A stretch of DNA of 64,000 nt from contig OX031065.1 of the NCBI GenBank assembly GCA_943736015.1, positions 23,760,427-23,824,426 on the forward strand. Reading direction: 5' to 3'. Shown here one piece after another: positions 1 through 11,595 of the stretch; the stretch's first letter is position 1; each line of letters begins with the position of its first letter. The notes beneath the pieces are model-generated. The model was not told the DNA's origin. It ran no database searches and was given only the letters and a program-made list of their open reading frames with translations. The position numbers and the translations under genes were made by a program. Source of the stretch: Tridacna crocea (lineage: Eukaryota > Mollusca > Bivalvia > Cardiida > Cardiidae).

Positions 1-61
1 GACCCGGACAGTTTAGGGGACTTTTTGGAGTCAAGGTATAGCACAAAATATGAGTCAGTGA

Positions 62-110
62 AGTATTAATATCAGATTGTTTAGTCTGATCTTTGATCTA
101 CACAGCCCAA
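62..110. repeat. P palindrome, worn
   Basis: tatcagattgtttagtctga followed by tctttgatctacaca matches the P core. Confidence 0.45.
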
Positions 111-175
111 TTATTTTCATGGAGTAAAACACCCAGCTATCACAGTTCTAAGCTTTGTTGGGTCAAAAGATCTTT

Positions 176-407
176 AATAACCCTTTACCACACAATCCTG
201 AGATTTAACGACCCCAAAAAAAGAAACCATTTCAGACCTTTATAAGAAAAGGAGAAATGCTGGCAACCAGCCCTTTCTCCTTTTTCCACAATGTTTACTT
301 TCCTTTCAGAGACAAATTTCTTTATTTGAAGAGCATTTAACTTGTGGTCTGTAGGTGCTTTTAATTTGGACCAGTCAGAAAGATTGCCATGTGGTAAATG
401 CTTAAAA
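176..407. mobile_element. T element (TTAA family)
   Basis: T elements are ~225 bp. They run from TTAACCC(T/A)TTACCACACAA to a reverse copy of that end, with TTAA at both edges, a central hairpin (gagaaaatgctggtaaccag arms) and an arm with gcatttgcagacgacaaaat. This copy has a damaged left end and a clear TTAA at 404-407. Confidence 0.65.
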
Positions 408-692
408 GATGTGATTGTTCAAACAACTTCTGCACACGTAAAGAACTTGACAGAATAATATGTTATTCACCTCACTTTATTCATGTGTATTTTGCCATCC
501 ACTTCATTATATACTGCTTGTGTTGTAATAGTAATTCTTTTGACCTTTGAAATAAAATGGAAATTGCCCAGAACTAATAGAACTGATACAGCCTTTTGAT
601 ACAGCCTTTCTTTTTGACCCACTCAGGGCACATTATAATCTCATTATATTAAACCCTTTTTCCAGATTGCTATTTATTATCTGCTCTAGTCT

Positions 693-921
693 TTAACTCA
701 TTACCATCCAACAAAATTTTAGGTTTGTCCAAACCAAAAGCATTTGCAGACGACAAAATAAAAGTGACTGAAAATTTGAAATTTGTTTTGTGAAGGGTAG
801 AAAACATTGTGGGAAAAGGAGAAAATGCTGGTAACCAGCATTTTGTCCTTTTCCCACATTGTTTTCTGAAGGATTCTTTTTCAGAGTTGCCAAAAGTAGA
901 GATTGTGAGGTAATGGGTTAA
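693..921. mobile_element. T element, complete
   Basis: TTAA at 693-696 and 918-921. Arm with gcatttgcagacgacaaaat at the left, so reversed relative to the copy at 176. Full central hairpin. Confidence 0.78.
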
Positions 922-1451
922 AGCATAGCAGGCTGAATCTTGTTACTTTGATTCAAATGACAGTATAATTAGAAGTTAGATCAAGATCAGACAGCAAAGA
1001 AAATGCAGTCTGATGCTAGAAATGTTTGATTTTATTATACATATTTATATACTTTTGTCCACATGTATAATTATGTAATCAAAATAAATATTTTTTCAGC
1101 TTAAATTACTGGATTATTCCAAGTGTATGCCATCTTCAAAGGCCAGCAGGTTTCTTTTTTACATAAATTTAGGCCCACAAACCTTTGTTTATTGCCATCT
1201 TAGGGCACAGAAGTCTTCAACCCATTACAACCTACAAAAATTTGCTTTTGCCATGCTGCTCGCTGGCTTTGAAGATCATGTAGCAAATAAAGAAATTACT
1301 TTGCGAGCAATTTATCCTTTTGCCACAATAGTCTTTATATGTCATAAAATATCAAATTTATTTGTCTATGTAGATCTATTACCCTTTTTTTTCTAGATTT
1401 TTTTTTTCAAAATCTTAAGCCTGGACTTTGTTTTAGGGGCTAATGACTTAG

Positions 1452-1590
1452 TTAAAAACTTTTACAACACAATCGTGTGTTTTAATGACAATGAGGAAGA
1501 ATCATTTAAAAATATTGTGGGACAAGGAGAAATTGCTGTTAACCAGCATTTTCTTCTTCCATAATGTTTTCCACCATCTCAAGTACTGGT
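1452..1590. mobile_element. T element, partial
   Basis: TTAA at 1452-1455 and the hairpin (aaattgctgttaaccagc). The right half is missing. Confidence 0.6.
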
Positions 1591-1807
1591 AGAAGAAACT
1601 CTGGAAAGCATGGATTATAGGAGACTTCCATAAATTATATTGCTTAAAAATATTTGAAAATAATGTTAAAAGAACAAAGAAACAAATCAAACATTCATTA
1701 GCTTTATTTTACAAGTCATACTACATTATGTTTTTCCAATGTAAAAAAGGTAATAGGACAGTGCACTGATTTCTTAGTGCAAACTGACTTCAAGATCTGT
1801 ACAACAG

Positions 1808-2010
1808 TTAATCCATTACCACACAATCCCTAATTTTGACGACCCTCAGAAAGAAGCCTTTGGAAAACATTGTGGGAAAGGAGAAAATGCTGGTAATCAG
1901 CATTTTCTCCTTTTCCCATAATGTTTCCTACCCCCCACAAATCATATTTCAAATTTTCAGTCACTTTTGTTTCGTCATCTGCAAATACTTTCCATTTGGT
2001 AAAGAGTTAA
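1808..2010. mobile_element. T element, complete
   Basis: TTAA at 1808-1811 and 2007-2010. The hairpin is intact and the right arm slightly shortened. Confidence 0.75.
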
Positions 2011-2071
2011 TACTGAAGTGCTTGTTGGTCAATAGAATTTGATACCACACAAGAATATAATATTATGTCAT

Positions 2072-2328
2072 ATTCTCTGAAATGGGGACTTAATGCATCA
2101 GTGTAAGGTTTTGACCTAGGTCAGCTTGCACAGTCCATGCAGGCTGACCTAGGTCCAGACCTTTTGCTGTAGGCCAATTTTCTGTAATGACCATGGACCA
2201 TTCTACCTCAGGATTCAGATGGTTGTCAGACAAACTTCATTTTATGGATCAATAATTTTGTGATGACTCGGTTGTTATAGTGCACCACAGAGATGCTTTA
2301 AGCCCCCTTTTGCTAGAGCATGGCTCAT
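2072..2328. mobile_element. C element copy 1
   Basis: C elements start near '(a)ggggacttaatgcatc' and end 'gagatgc.ttaagccccctttt..agagcatggctc'. Between them lie a palindrome (agcttgcacagtccatgcag here) and the landmark caattttctgta. This copy looks complete. Confidence 0.7.
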
Positions 2329-2346
2329 TCGTTATCTATCGCTGCA

Positions 2347-2760
2347 TTAACTCTTTACCACACAGAAGAATTTTAGACCTATCCAAATTGAAAGCATTTG
2401 TAGATGACTTCATAGTGGCTTATATGATGCAATTTTTCTTTGATAGAGAAGAAAACTTTGTGGGAAAAAGGAGAAAATGCTGGTAACCTCAGGGGCGTAA
2501 AAAGTTGTCATTGTGTGGTAAAGGATTAACCCTTTACCATGCAGCCTGGAGTTTTAACTACCCTGAGAAATAGACCTTTTGAAATTATTGTTGGAAAAGA
2601 AGAAAATGCTGGTAACCAGCATTTTCTCCTTTTCCCACAATGTTTTCTAGACTATCTGATTAAAATCTCCATTATTTGTGTCATATAATTTTTGTTGTCT
2701 ACAAGTGCTGTCATATTAGACCAATCGAAGATATTGGTGTTTGGAGAAAAGCAAACAGAC
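2347..2760. mobile_element. Two T elements joined at one TTAA
   Basis: The first copy (2347-2529) has lost half its hairpin; the second (2526-2760) is nearly complete with a worn right end. They share TTAA at 2526-2529. Confidence 0.72.
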
Positions 2761-2954
2761 TGAAATTGTTTGTGGTATATTTTATGCATAATATATAACA
2801 TCATGTCCTCTTCAGAAAATGTTCATTTGCCATTTTAAATGTTACATATGTTTGCTGTCAGCATCTTTTATAATTTAAAACGATAAAAAAAATACTGCTT
2901 ACTGGTAAGTGGTTTCAATTATTGTTCTTGTTTACCCCTCAGCACAGAATCCCG

Positions 2955-3222
2955 AGACCAGCCCAGATGGCTCGGTGGTGAGTGTGTTGGACTCATGACC
3001 TGGTGGTTAAGAATTTGATACCCGGTTGAGGCGAACTTTCTTTCCTGCGTATTTTCGACTCTCACCTCTGCTTAAGCTTGTGAGAAAAGTAGTCAGTGGC
3101 TTTAGAAAGAAAGTAGTGTAAGTACCGATGTGAGAAAGCCAGGAAACACGTGTGTCACAGACCGCCATGATATGACCTTAGCTGTTAAAGTGACATTAAA
3201 CCCCAATACAACCAAACCAACA
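2955..3222 (+). mobile_element. tRNA-derived SINE
   Basis: Begins with a tRNA-like head: gatggctcggtggtgag fits an A box and the later tttgatacccgg a worn B box. Then an unrelated body and a tail gacattaaaccccaatacaa of a type common in bivalve SINEs. Confidence 0.65.
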
Positions 3223-3346
3223 GAATCCCGAGGTTTAATCCAAACCCTGCTAAATAACTCAAATGAAATTTTCAATTCGATAGAAAAAACCCCAAATGTT
3301 TTTATTTCAAAGTTGGTTTTTTTTTTGGTAAGTAATATCTCCTTAT

Positions 3347-3413
3347 CAGACAGTGTACATCCAAGATCAGACTGTATGCTCTGTGCAGTCTGATCTTGAT
3401 CTACACTGTCCAC
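3347..3413. repeat. P palindrome
   Basis: ~65-bp palindrome with gacagtgtacatccaagatc arms around atgctctgtgcag. The first well-preserved of about 14 P copies; a worn one lies at 62-110. Confidence 0.72.
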
Positions 3414-3448
3414 AAAAGGTCAGTGAGTCGAACTTAGCAGCATAGTGG

Positions 3449-3620
3449 TTAACATTTCTGACCATCACCATTTTTTTTTATAACATTGTGGGAAAATAAT
3501 CATTTCCCGTAATGTTCTCTTCCGTACCAAAGACAAAATAATGTAATTATTTGAACCCACATTTTTTGTTGTCTTCCAATTTGGACAAGGCTAAAATTTT
3601 GTTGTGTGTTAATGAGTTAA
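3449..3620. mobile_element. T element, shortened
   Basis: TTAA at 3449-3452 and 3617-3620. The hairpin is reduced to ggaaaataatcatttccc. Confidence 0.62.
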
Positions 3621-3998
3621 TTATTATTTCAATAATACATAACTAGATACACATCAAACCTGCTTACCTCGTTTTAACTCTGCAGTATGCAGTTTTGCAA
3701 TTTGTGAAACTAGTTATAGCACTCGTTAACTTTTTTTATCTGGCGACAACATTTTACATTTGTCTGAATTGAGAGCATTAAAGTCACAGTACAGTCCAAA
3801 TGTAAAAAGGCCTGTTTATAAAATGAAAGTAAAATTCATTTTTACGATGTAAAATATGACAATTATTACGACTTTTAGGATATGAAAGGTGCAGTTTGTA
3901 AAAGTTTTGAAATAAACTTCTGACCAAGGTCTACCTGCGCAGTCCGTGCAGACAGACCCGAATCAAAAACTGTTTGCCAGTGCTCAATTTTCTATTTC

Positions 3999-4225
3999 TT
4001 AACCCATTACCACACATACCTACTTTTGACGCCCCTGAGAAAGAAGCCTTTTGAAAACACTATGGGAAAAGGAGAAAATGCTGGTAACCAGCATTTTCTC
4101 CTCTTCCCACAGTGTTTCCACCCTTCCCAGAACAATTTTCTATTTTTTAGTCACCTTTATTTTGTCGTCTGCAAATGCTTTCAAATTGGACCAGTCTAAA
4201 ATGTTCTCGTGTGGTAAAGAGTTAA
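3999..4225. mobile_element. T element, complete
   Basis: TTAA at 3999-4002 and 4222-4225. Good hairpin. It shares its right TTAA with the V element that follows. Confidence 0.78.
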
Positions 4226-4451
4226 CCCTTTACCCCATGAGGCATTTCTATGGTATCTCTAATTGACCCTAAATAACAGCAAGGATGAAGCTGTTTTTTA
4301 TGTGTATTATGACACCTTTTGATGGCATAGAAAACATTGTGGCAAAAGGTGAAATTGCTTGTCACGAGCAATTTCACCTTTTGCCACAATGTTTTCCAAA
4401 GGCTCATACAAGCAATGTGTAGAAATGAGTATCTATGGAGTAAAGGGTTAA
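4222..4451. mobile_element. V element (second TTAA family)
   Basis: Ends TTAACCCTTTACCCCATGA and ggagtaaagggttaa, hairpin gtgaaattgcttgtcacgag. The same layout as T but a different sequence; half a copy recurs at 34755. Confidence 0.72.
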
Positions 4452-4560
4452 AGGACCAGTCTACACCACATGATTCAGTCGGTTATCCGACTGACAGACT
4501 GAATTTTATGGAATCATTATCTATGTATCTTGGTATCATTCATCACAGAGGCACATTCGC
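4452..4560. mobile_element. C element, right-hand fragment
   Basis: ggaccagtctacaccacatg and the following gattcagtcggtt match the C interior; it ends near cacagaggcacat. Confidence 0.5.
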
Positions 4561-4581
4561 CAGAACGCAGATCATATGGTT

Positions 4582-4834
4582 TGCAACACGCGAAAAGGGA
4601 CATTCGGACATGTGCGAAAAGTGTCGTCTAGGATCAGCCTGTGCAGTCCGCAGAGGCTAATCCGGGACGACATTTTCCTGTTTAATGCAATTTTCTGTTT
4701 TGCGCATGTCTGCTGTAGCACAAAATCGAATGAAGTCGTAAAGTGCCGTCTCGGATTAGCCTGCGCGGACTGCGCAGGCTGATCCGAGACGACACTTTAC
4801 GCAGATGTCCGAATGTCCCTTTTCGCGTGTTGCA
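4582..4834. mobile_element. G element copy 1
   Basis: About 255 bp. Inverted ends TGCAACACGCGAAAAGGGAC. Two internal hairpins, each of the ggattagcctgcgc type, are separated by an AT-rich linker with tgtagcacaaaat. No coding function: the ORFs that cross it are repeat shadows. Confidence 0.8.
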
Positions 4835-5130
4835 CATCAATTATTGTGTTACAAGCCTTTTGCCATTTCGCCACAATGGTTTTAAAAGTGGTCTGCTTCA
4901 AAACGACAAGAACTCCCACATCTGATTATGTGTTAATGTTCTCAAGAACGCTTTAAGCTTCCTTTTTCGTGGACGGGGATCCTTCCTGGAGACATGCGTT
5001 TTCTACTGCTTTGCCTCTTTGTTACATAAATATTAGCAGTCTGCCTACAGTGCCCTAATAATTATATATTACTCTGAAATACCAGAGTTGAGTAAATTAT
5101 ACCCTATCCTGCAAAATGAAAACTGGATAA

Positions 5131-6432
5131 TCAGTCTACAGTATTTCGTCTACATAAACAGCAGCACGCGTTAAACATCCGGGTCAGAAGTTTCTTGGCG
5201 TCCAACCGGAAGTTGATGTTTAGAAAACTGTATATAAGAGGATTGATGGCATTATTTATAAAGTACGATTTTACACAAAACTTGATAATCACTTCCTGTG
5301 TGTCCGTTAAATTCTCTTCGAAATCCTTTTTGATGCTCCGCATTACCATAACGATTAAGAATGGCAGAAAACTGATGACATATGCCACTGTCACAGCAAA
5401 GAGAACAATGGTCGTACGCGTTACTTTGATAGTACGCTTTTTTGGCGCTTTTAAGCTGTGTGTCGACACGGAAGACTTGCGCCTGTCTTTGCTGTATTTC
5501 TTTTTCGGCGTGTTTTCTACTATTTGATCTGAAGACATGTCTGTACTGATTGGATCAGACCCATTATCAATCTGAGGATCGGCAGTCACCTCCTCGGCTG
5601 TTGAATGACTTTCCTTTGTTGAACTGTTACTAAATGTTCTTCCCTTAGCATCTGAGTCGATTTGTTCTCCGATTTTAACTTTTTTCTGACGCCATATTTG
5701 CAAACCTATTTTACAGTATGTTATTGAGAAGAAAGTAATACAAGCTAGGAAGAGCAGACCGAGAAATCCGTAATACAGACTGGGATAGTGAGTATGGTCC
5801 ATAGAATCGTCTGTAGAACAGTCAACTCCAACAACATTGGGCTCTAGGTCTGTCGTGGCTCTCCCAAAAATAAAACACGTGGGCCAGGACAAAAGTATGC
5901 CTAAACCCATGGCAAGGACGCAGATACGTTTTGCAGAGGAAACAGATATCTGCTGTCCAAGCTTGCAGATTCGCAAATATCTGTCTACTGCCACTGATAT
6001 TAAAATGACGGAGGATCCAATGGTAGTCACAGATTCTGTAAAACGCAGTAGTTTACAAGCACCGGATGCATAAAACATGTAGGGATAACGGAGATCGGTG
6101 ATTTCCGTAGGCATTCCTATGATACAGGTCAAAAGGTCAAGAATGGCGAGTGCCATGATGAAAAATGTCGATGAAGCTTTCGAATGTTTGTTACAATATA
6201 CAAAACACACCAGAATATTTCCAAACGTCCCTATTACAGTAAGTAAGATCATATATACGATCACCGGAATATATAGTTCAGCTTTAGCGTCGTTATATTT
6301 GACCAGAATCGCTCTATAATCTTTTTCGGTTGGAACAGATATATTGTTCGTAGTTATTCCAGAAACTACCTGTCCACTTCCATTTCCATTTAAGTCCAAA
6401 GGAGGCGACACTGTAAGGATGGTGGTTGCCAT
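5131..6432 (-). CDS. Class A (rhodopsin-family) G-protein-coupled receptor, probably for a neuropeptide-like ligand
   Basis: A complete 433-aa seven-helix receptor in one coding exon. Approximate helices: TM1 53-79 with the G-N pair at 71-72, TM2 88-110 with LAxLD, TM3 126-148 followed by DRY at 150-152, TM4 168-190, TM5 216-240, TM6 337-363, TM7 386-404 with NPLIY at 397-401. Cys126 at the top of TM3 and Cys205 in the second outer loop can form the usual disulfide. N17 and N30 are N-glycosylation sequons. The third inner loop is long (about 247-336), rich in Ser/Thr and basic residues, including a Lys/Arg-Lys-Ser-Ser stretch near 318-322 that looks phosphorylatable. A cysteine cluster at 423-427 could be palmitoylated. 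TM6 has a Phe-Leu-Pro-Phe end but lacks the usual CWxP tryptophan. The ATG has a favourable context (G at -3 and +4) and sits 32 bases after a splice acceptor. Class A membership is clear; the ligand is not. CCK-, orexin- or orphan-like lophotrochozoan receptors are the nearest guesses. Confidence 0.93.
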   Translation of the reverse strand: MATTILTVSPPLDLNGNGSGQVVSGITTNNISVPTEKDYRAILVKYNDAKAELYIPVIVYMILLTVIGTFGNILVCFVYCNKHSKASSTFFIMALAILDLLTCIIGMPTEITDLRYPYMFYASGACKLLRFTESVTTIGSSVILISVAVDRYLRICKLGQQISVSSAKRICVLAMGLGILLSWPTCFIFGRATTDLEPNVVGVDCSTDDSMDHTHYPSLYYGFLGLLFLACITFFSITYCKIGLQIWRQKKVKIGEQIDSDAKGRTFSNSSTKESHSTAEEVTADPQIDNGSDPISTDMSSDQIVENTPKKKYSKDRRKSSVSTHSLKAPKKRTIKVTRTTIVLFAVTVAYVISFLPFLIVMVMRSIKKDFEENLTDTQEVIIKFCVKSYFINNAINPLIYSFLNINFRLDAKKLLTRMFNACCCLCRRNTVD

Positions 6433-6464
6433 GACTGGGGAACTTTCAGAAAATCAAGTTACGT
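6433..6464 (-). other. 5' UTR part of the GPCR coding exon, with splice acceptor
   Basis: On the minus strand a pyrimidine-rich tract (cttttctttcatttcag) ends in AG just before position 6464, 32 bases upstream of the receptor ATG. This predicts at least one upstream non-coding exon and explains why the coding region has no intron. The upstream exon itself could not be located. Confidence 0.6.
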
Positions 6465-6557
6465 CTGAAATGAAAGAAAAGTAGATCTAACATGATACCA
6501 AATGGATGGCTTGTGGTATTCAAACGAGAAGCAAGAGTCGAATTTCTGTCTCAAATG

Positions 6558-6705
6558 TAAAAAGGGGGCTTTATGCATCAGAATGGAGTATCGACTCAGG
6601 TCAGTCTGCACAGTCCGTGCAAGTTAACCTGGGCTGAAACTTTTCTCTATTAGTCAATTTTCTGTATATTCAAGAACTAGTCTACCCGATGATAAGTGGA
6701 TATTT
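6558..6705. mobile_element. C element, left part, upstream of the GPCR gene
   Basis: gggggctttatgcatc, then tcagtctgcacagtccgtgc and caattttctgtata. It lies within the predicted 5' intron of the receptor gene. Confidence 0.6.
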
Positions 6706-7223
6706 AGGAAAAGTGACTCTTGGACCCATAATCATAATATGGAGGATTGCTTGGTGTTAAGTTTCAAGGAGGTGTATTAACTCCCATTTTGCCAATACAT
6801 GACTCAATTAATTATATTTTTATTGTAATCGTATAAATTATACGGTTACATATATTAAATCAGATGTGACGTCATCAGGCTGATTTGAAAACGAATTCTT
6901 GCAACAAACGCGAAGTTCCTTGATACGGATATACCATAAAAATACGTTTTTTCTTACGTTTGTCTGTCTAATTTACTGATGATTTAGAAGCTATCAGCTT
7001 ACTGAGATCAGTTATGATTTTTTTTCAATGTCGGTGAGACTAAAAACACTTGACTAGCTACTTTTAAGCTATGGATAAATAAACCGAATCACCCAATCAC
7101 TTTCTATGGTCGAAAATTCAAGCCACTGAAACTCAAAGAAACCTTTTTTTCGCTCTTACAAGCTAGACTAAATAAGCAGATGTCTCTTTATGTGTCTGTT
7201 TCTCTTAGTCTGTATGTCTTTCT

Positions 7224-7225
7224 GC

Positions 7226-7264
<39 letters not shown>
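7224..7264. repeat. (CTGT)n/(CT)n microsatellite
   Basis: Direct run of ctgt units followed by tc units. Confidence 0.9.
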
Positions 7265-7758
7265 GTCAATGAACCCGATGATTTCGAATAAAGATGAATT
7301 CTCACGATTGAAATTTACCCAAGGTTACATAGTTTAAAAGGTTTAAAGGGAGAATCACCCGAATGACAGAAGGTCATTGCTAAGTGTTTTTTTCCGTAAA
7401 GACACAATACAAGTATCACGATCTTTGACCCTACTCATGTGATCATATCCGACACGCGCTATATTTATCAGTTCGATGATCAGTATTTCTTAGTCATTTG
7501 CCCTTTTCACAGACTTCTCTCGCTTTTAAAACCCCTTGAACGAGCGACTGCTATATGTGATAGCGTCTTTCAGGTTACCATTTGATCCCAAAAGAAGGGG
7601 AATATTTTCATCAACCGTTTCTAAATGTGTTTTGGACAATAAACTGCATGAGTAGCCATCTGATTGGCTGAGACGTTTTGTATCGGCCAATAAGATGGTT
7701 ATTTTTGGAATATATTTTTAGCCCGATATTTGAACTATTACAAGTAAATATAGAACAT

Positions 7759-7848
7759 TGACGTCAAGGAAATCTTGCGCAAAGTGCCAATTACTAGATT
7801 TCACACAGCGCGTGATTCAAATAGACAGTTCGCAGCCTCTTATATAGG
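7759..7848 (-). promoter_or_regulatory. Possible distal promoter elements of the GPCR gene
   Basis: Reading on the minus strand there is a CTATATAAGAGG box at 7837-7848 and a perfect TGACGTCA (CRE-type) site at 7759-7766, about 80 bases downstream. A CCAAT-type ATTGG lies near 7665. The arrangement could serve the upstream non-coding exon predicted from the acceptor at 6464. Such short motifs are common by chance in AT-rich DNA, so this is only a candidate. Confidence 0.2.
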
Positions 7849-8143
7849 GGTTATCAGAATAAGACGAGCAAGGCGACCGCCAAGGTGTCTCACAGCCGTT
7901 TTTCGGACGTGTCGTCTTAATCCTGACCTAGTTTGTTGACCATGATTCATTTCAAGTGTCCTTCTATCAGGAAAATGCGCAGTTTTATCTACTGTTTGTC
8001 ATGCTTATATATGCAAACTTGTTAGCTGTTCATGACAAGTTAAGTGCCTGGTTTGACCTTCTAAAAGCGGTTCTGATATCACATGAAGGAGAATTCGAAA
8101 CTGCTACCTAATAACCTCATATTATTAGACAATTCGAAAAATA

Positions 8144-8338
8144 GACCCCTATTCACCAACCATTCTTAAGAACGTTCATGGTCTCAGTCTCCGGAATTTC
8201 TACATTAGAAAATAACACAATTTCTGATTGGCTAAACCAAATGGTTTAGCCAATTAGAAGTTGTGTTATTTTCAAATTTAGACAATCTTGTAGAATAAGA
8301 CTAAGAATATTCTTAAGAATGGTTGGTGAATACGGACC
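8144..8338. mobile_element. H hairpin element copy 1
   Basis: A ~195-bp near-perfect palindrome with ends ACCCCTATTCACC..GGTGAATACGGACC and centre ggctaaaccaaatggtttagcc. Flanking duplication not clear here. Confidence 0.75.
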
Positions 8339-8539
8339 GTGGTGCCGGTTATACAGAAATATCCTGGAAGGAACAATTAGCAGATAACCGAGACGAAAAG
8401 AACGTGCTTATTCAAATTAAAAATAGATGCAGATGTGAGAGCAATAGGTGCAATACTATATCGGCTATTTATAGACCGACCCAAACCAGTAAACCTATTT
8501 CTTGTCTTAAGTATAACCCAGTTGTCAACACTATCCAGT

Positions 8540-10150
8540 GACATGGCGGGGTGGCGACGTGATCTGACACAGCCGTGAACAAGTTTCCAAGTTCCCTGCC
8601 ACCTGACCGTACAACGAATTCATTATACTGCAAAGTTTTACCCTTTCAAAGCGCGTTAAGAGAAAATTTCACGAATCGAGTATGCTGGCGAAATAGAAAT
8701 TCCTTTCTGAGTGCCCCAATTCAATGAATACTGACGTCACTGGAAACCGATGTCTCCAAAACGTGCATTTTGGTGCATAAACGTGCAGTCTAGTGATGAT
8801 TGACGCCGCCATTTTGGATGTTGCGTTGCACGTGTAGTGATGCTTACGGGGCACTCGAAAGGGAAACTGGCTTTACGTGGTTTTTGCCAAGGTACATGAT
8901 ATATGTTTCGGGCATATTAACCAATCAAATCACGAAAAATTTCTTTGCAGTATAATATTAAACGTTATTCTACTGCAAAGGAATTTTTCGTGATCTGATT
9001 GGTTAACATATCATGTATCCTGGCAAAAACCACTTAAAGCCAGTTTCCCTTTTGAGTGCCCCGTAAACATCACTACACCTGCAACACAACATCCAAAATG
9101 GCGGAGTCGTTCGATCACCAGACTGCACGTTTATGCACCAAATTGCACGGTTCAGTGATGTGATTTTCAGTGACGTCAGTTTTCATTGAATCGGGACACT
9201 CAGAAGGGAATTTCTATTTCGTCAGCATACTCGATTCGTGAGATTTTAAAATAGGAAAATTACGCTTAACGAGCTTCGGCACAGGGCGACATGATTCACC
9301 ACAGCAACCTGATCGTCCCCTGCCACCTGATCGTACAACAAATATTATTATACTGTAAAGAAATTCCTCGTGATCTGATTGGATAATATGCCCCGAACAT
9401 ATAATTGGAGTGCAACACGCGAAAAGGGTCATTCGGACATTTGCGTAAAGTGTCGTCTCGGATCCGCCTGCGCAGTCCGCAGAGGCTAATCCGAAACGAC
9501 ATTTTCCAATTTAATGTGATTTTCTGTTTTACGCAAGACTACTGTAGCACAAAATCTAATGTAGTCGTAAAGTGCCGTCTCGGATTAGCCTGCGCGGACT
9601 GCGCAGGCTAATCCGGGACGACACTTTACGCAAATGTCCGAATGCACCTTTTCGCGTGTTGCACTCCATATATCATGTACACTGACAAAAGCAGCTTACC
9701 TTTCGGGAGCCCCGTATGCATGACTACACCATCAACACAACATCCAAAATGGCGGCGTCATTCAAAATTAATATCAAGTTTAGGCGCCAAGGTGCACATG
9801 TTGGCACGTATTACCAAGGTTTCAGTAATGTCAATTCCTAGTGATGTCAGTTTTTATTGAATTGGGGCACTCAGACAGGAAATTCTACTTCGTCGGCGTA
9901 TCAAATTTTTAGATAGAATAACAACTGGCAAAATTTCGCTTCACAAACGTTTGAATCGTAAAAATCTGCAATATAACAAAGCCGTTGTACGGTCATGTAG
10001 CAGCGAACTTGGAAACTTGTTCACGGCCGTAGTGAATCATGTTGCCCGAAGCCGAAGAAGGCTTGGGGCGACATGGTTCACCACAGCCGTGAATAAGTTT
10101 CAAAGTCCCCTGCCACCTAACCGTACAACTAGTAAAGTAGTATTTGCTTC
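8540..10150. repeat. Inverted-arm repeat, three related arms
   Basis: The arm at ~8560-8960 is repeated in reverse at ~8965-9375 around a short centre near 8962 (shared: ggcactc.aaagggaaactgg, ccattttggatgttg, gactgcacgttta). A third arm at ~9669-10140 follows the inserted G element and repeats the tail with catccaaaatggcgg and cctgccacctaaccgtacaa. No protein is supported. Confidence 0.65.
9406..9668. mobile_element. G element copy 2
   Basis: Complete copy with ends extended to TGGAGTGCAACACGCG. It is inserted in the inverted-arm repeat of 8540-10150 and separates two of its arms. Confidence 0.8.
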
Positions 10151-10619
10151 AGTGGTTAATGCAATACTGTATATTTATTTTATCTAGGGGTGCTGATGCT
10201 TGATGCGCTGGGATGTCCGTAGATAAACGATTCCCAGTAAAACGGATATAAATAATAGTATTTCGGGAAATAAAATAGATCTTACATTTCAAAGCAAGCT
10301 CTCTGACGCACACAAACAAAATGAATGTATTTTTCGTGACCGAAAGCTTACATAAATATGAGCATGATGACTTTATCAATCGTTACATCTAAAAACCATA
10401 AATCCAAGGTTTGAGGGAAAGAAGAGGGTTTTTTTTTTTTGTAATATCTAAGACCCATTCATTTCAAAAGCGGTGATAATGTTTCACCTGGTCATACCAA
10501 ATGTTGTTTAGGTAGAAATGCAAATCTATAAAACAGAACTAGAATAAATCTTAAATACTCGTATAAGCTATGAACTACATTCCCAACTAGGCTATTCATA
10601 AGAGTAAATCAAAATACCC

Positions 10620-11530
10620 GTTCTTTATTTCATGCTTTCCGGTAAGTTATCGAGAAATATCGCTGAAATATTTTTCTGTATATCATGGTTAGGACCAGTG
10701 AAAATACTCATCCTTATATTCTGACTCTTCAATTGATGGCGGGAGCAGTTGTTCCTGCGCATTAGCTAATTAGGTAAAATGCGCGAGCCTCACAACCAGA
10801 TGAAAATATGACGTAATCTACCTTACATTTCCCGCAACCAGATGGAAATATGACGTAATTTACCTTATATTTCTCGCGCTTGACGTAATATTGTAATACG
10901 TCGTTATGCGCAGTGGGTACACCCACGGGGAGTAACTGAACAGAACTGTATGGATTTTGATTAAATTACCCAAAGACAGAATTAAGGTAAGACCTGTGTA
11001 ATGCACTTCCGGTGAACATTGGGCAAAAATTCTAATTGGTTGATGAAAAAAGATAAATAAGGATTTATGCAGAAACAATATTTTTGCACATTTCTAATGG
11101 ATCAGAAATTTCGTTTATGTCTATCTTGAAACTATTTTTTCATACTTTTGTTTGTTTTCTAAAAAGGGAGGTAATTATTATCTCTTTTTGAATTGAGAAT
11201 ATAGTGGTTTTAGATTTATAAATGATAATTCAAAGAAGGAAAAATGGAAAAAATGAAAAGGTGAAAGTAGTTCAATAATACTCATTTTTAATTATAGCTA
11301 ATTTTACAGGATGATATTTTAGTGGAAATAGCTGTTTTCCATTACACAGGTCTTATCTTAAAAGCATGAAATGAATTGACAATTTTTATTTCGGTGAAAC
11401 ATCGAGACTTATTTCATCTCGTGAACATCATCGCTAATATTTTCACGAGTGGCGCAGCGACTCGTGAAAATATTACCGATGATGTTCACGGGATGAAATT
11501 AATTTCGATCTTCACCGTAAAAAACACAAA
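10620..11530. repeat. Dispersed repeat with terminal hairpin
   Basis: The left part (tttcatgctttccggtaagt) and right part (gatgttcac..gatgaaat..atttcgatc) recur at 42580-43000. At 11389-11522 a hairpin has arms cgtgaacatcatcg.taatattttcacgag around ggcgcagcgac. Confidence 0.55.
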
Positions 11531-11595
11531 TATCCTCTATGTATTCTTGTTATTGATTTTTTTGTATGCATAGACATATGACCAAATGCTATATG

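Noticed and set aside
4582-4925. ORFs with SRISLRSPQRLIR-type peptides
   Set aside because: They lie in G elements and recur at every G copy (9406, 33641) with no sign of selection on the protein.
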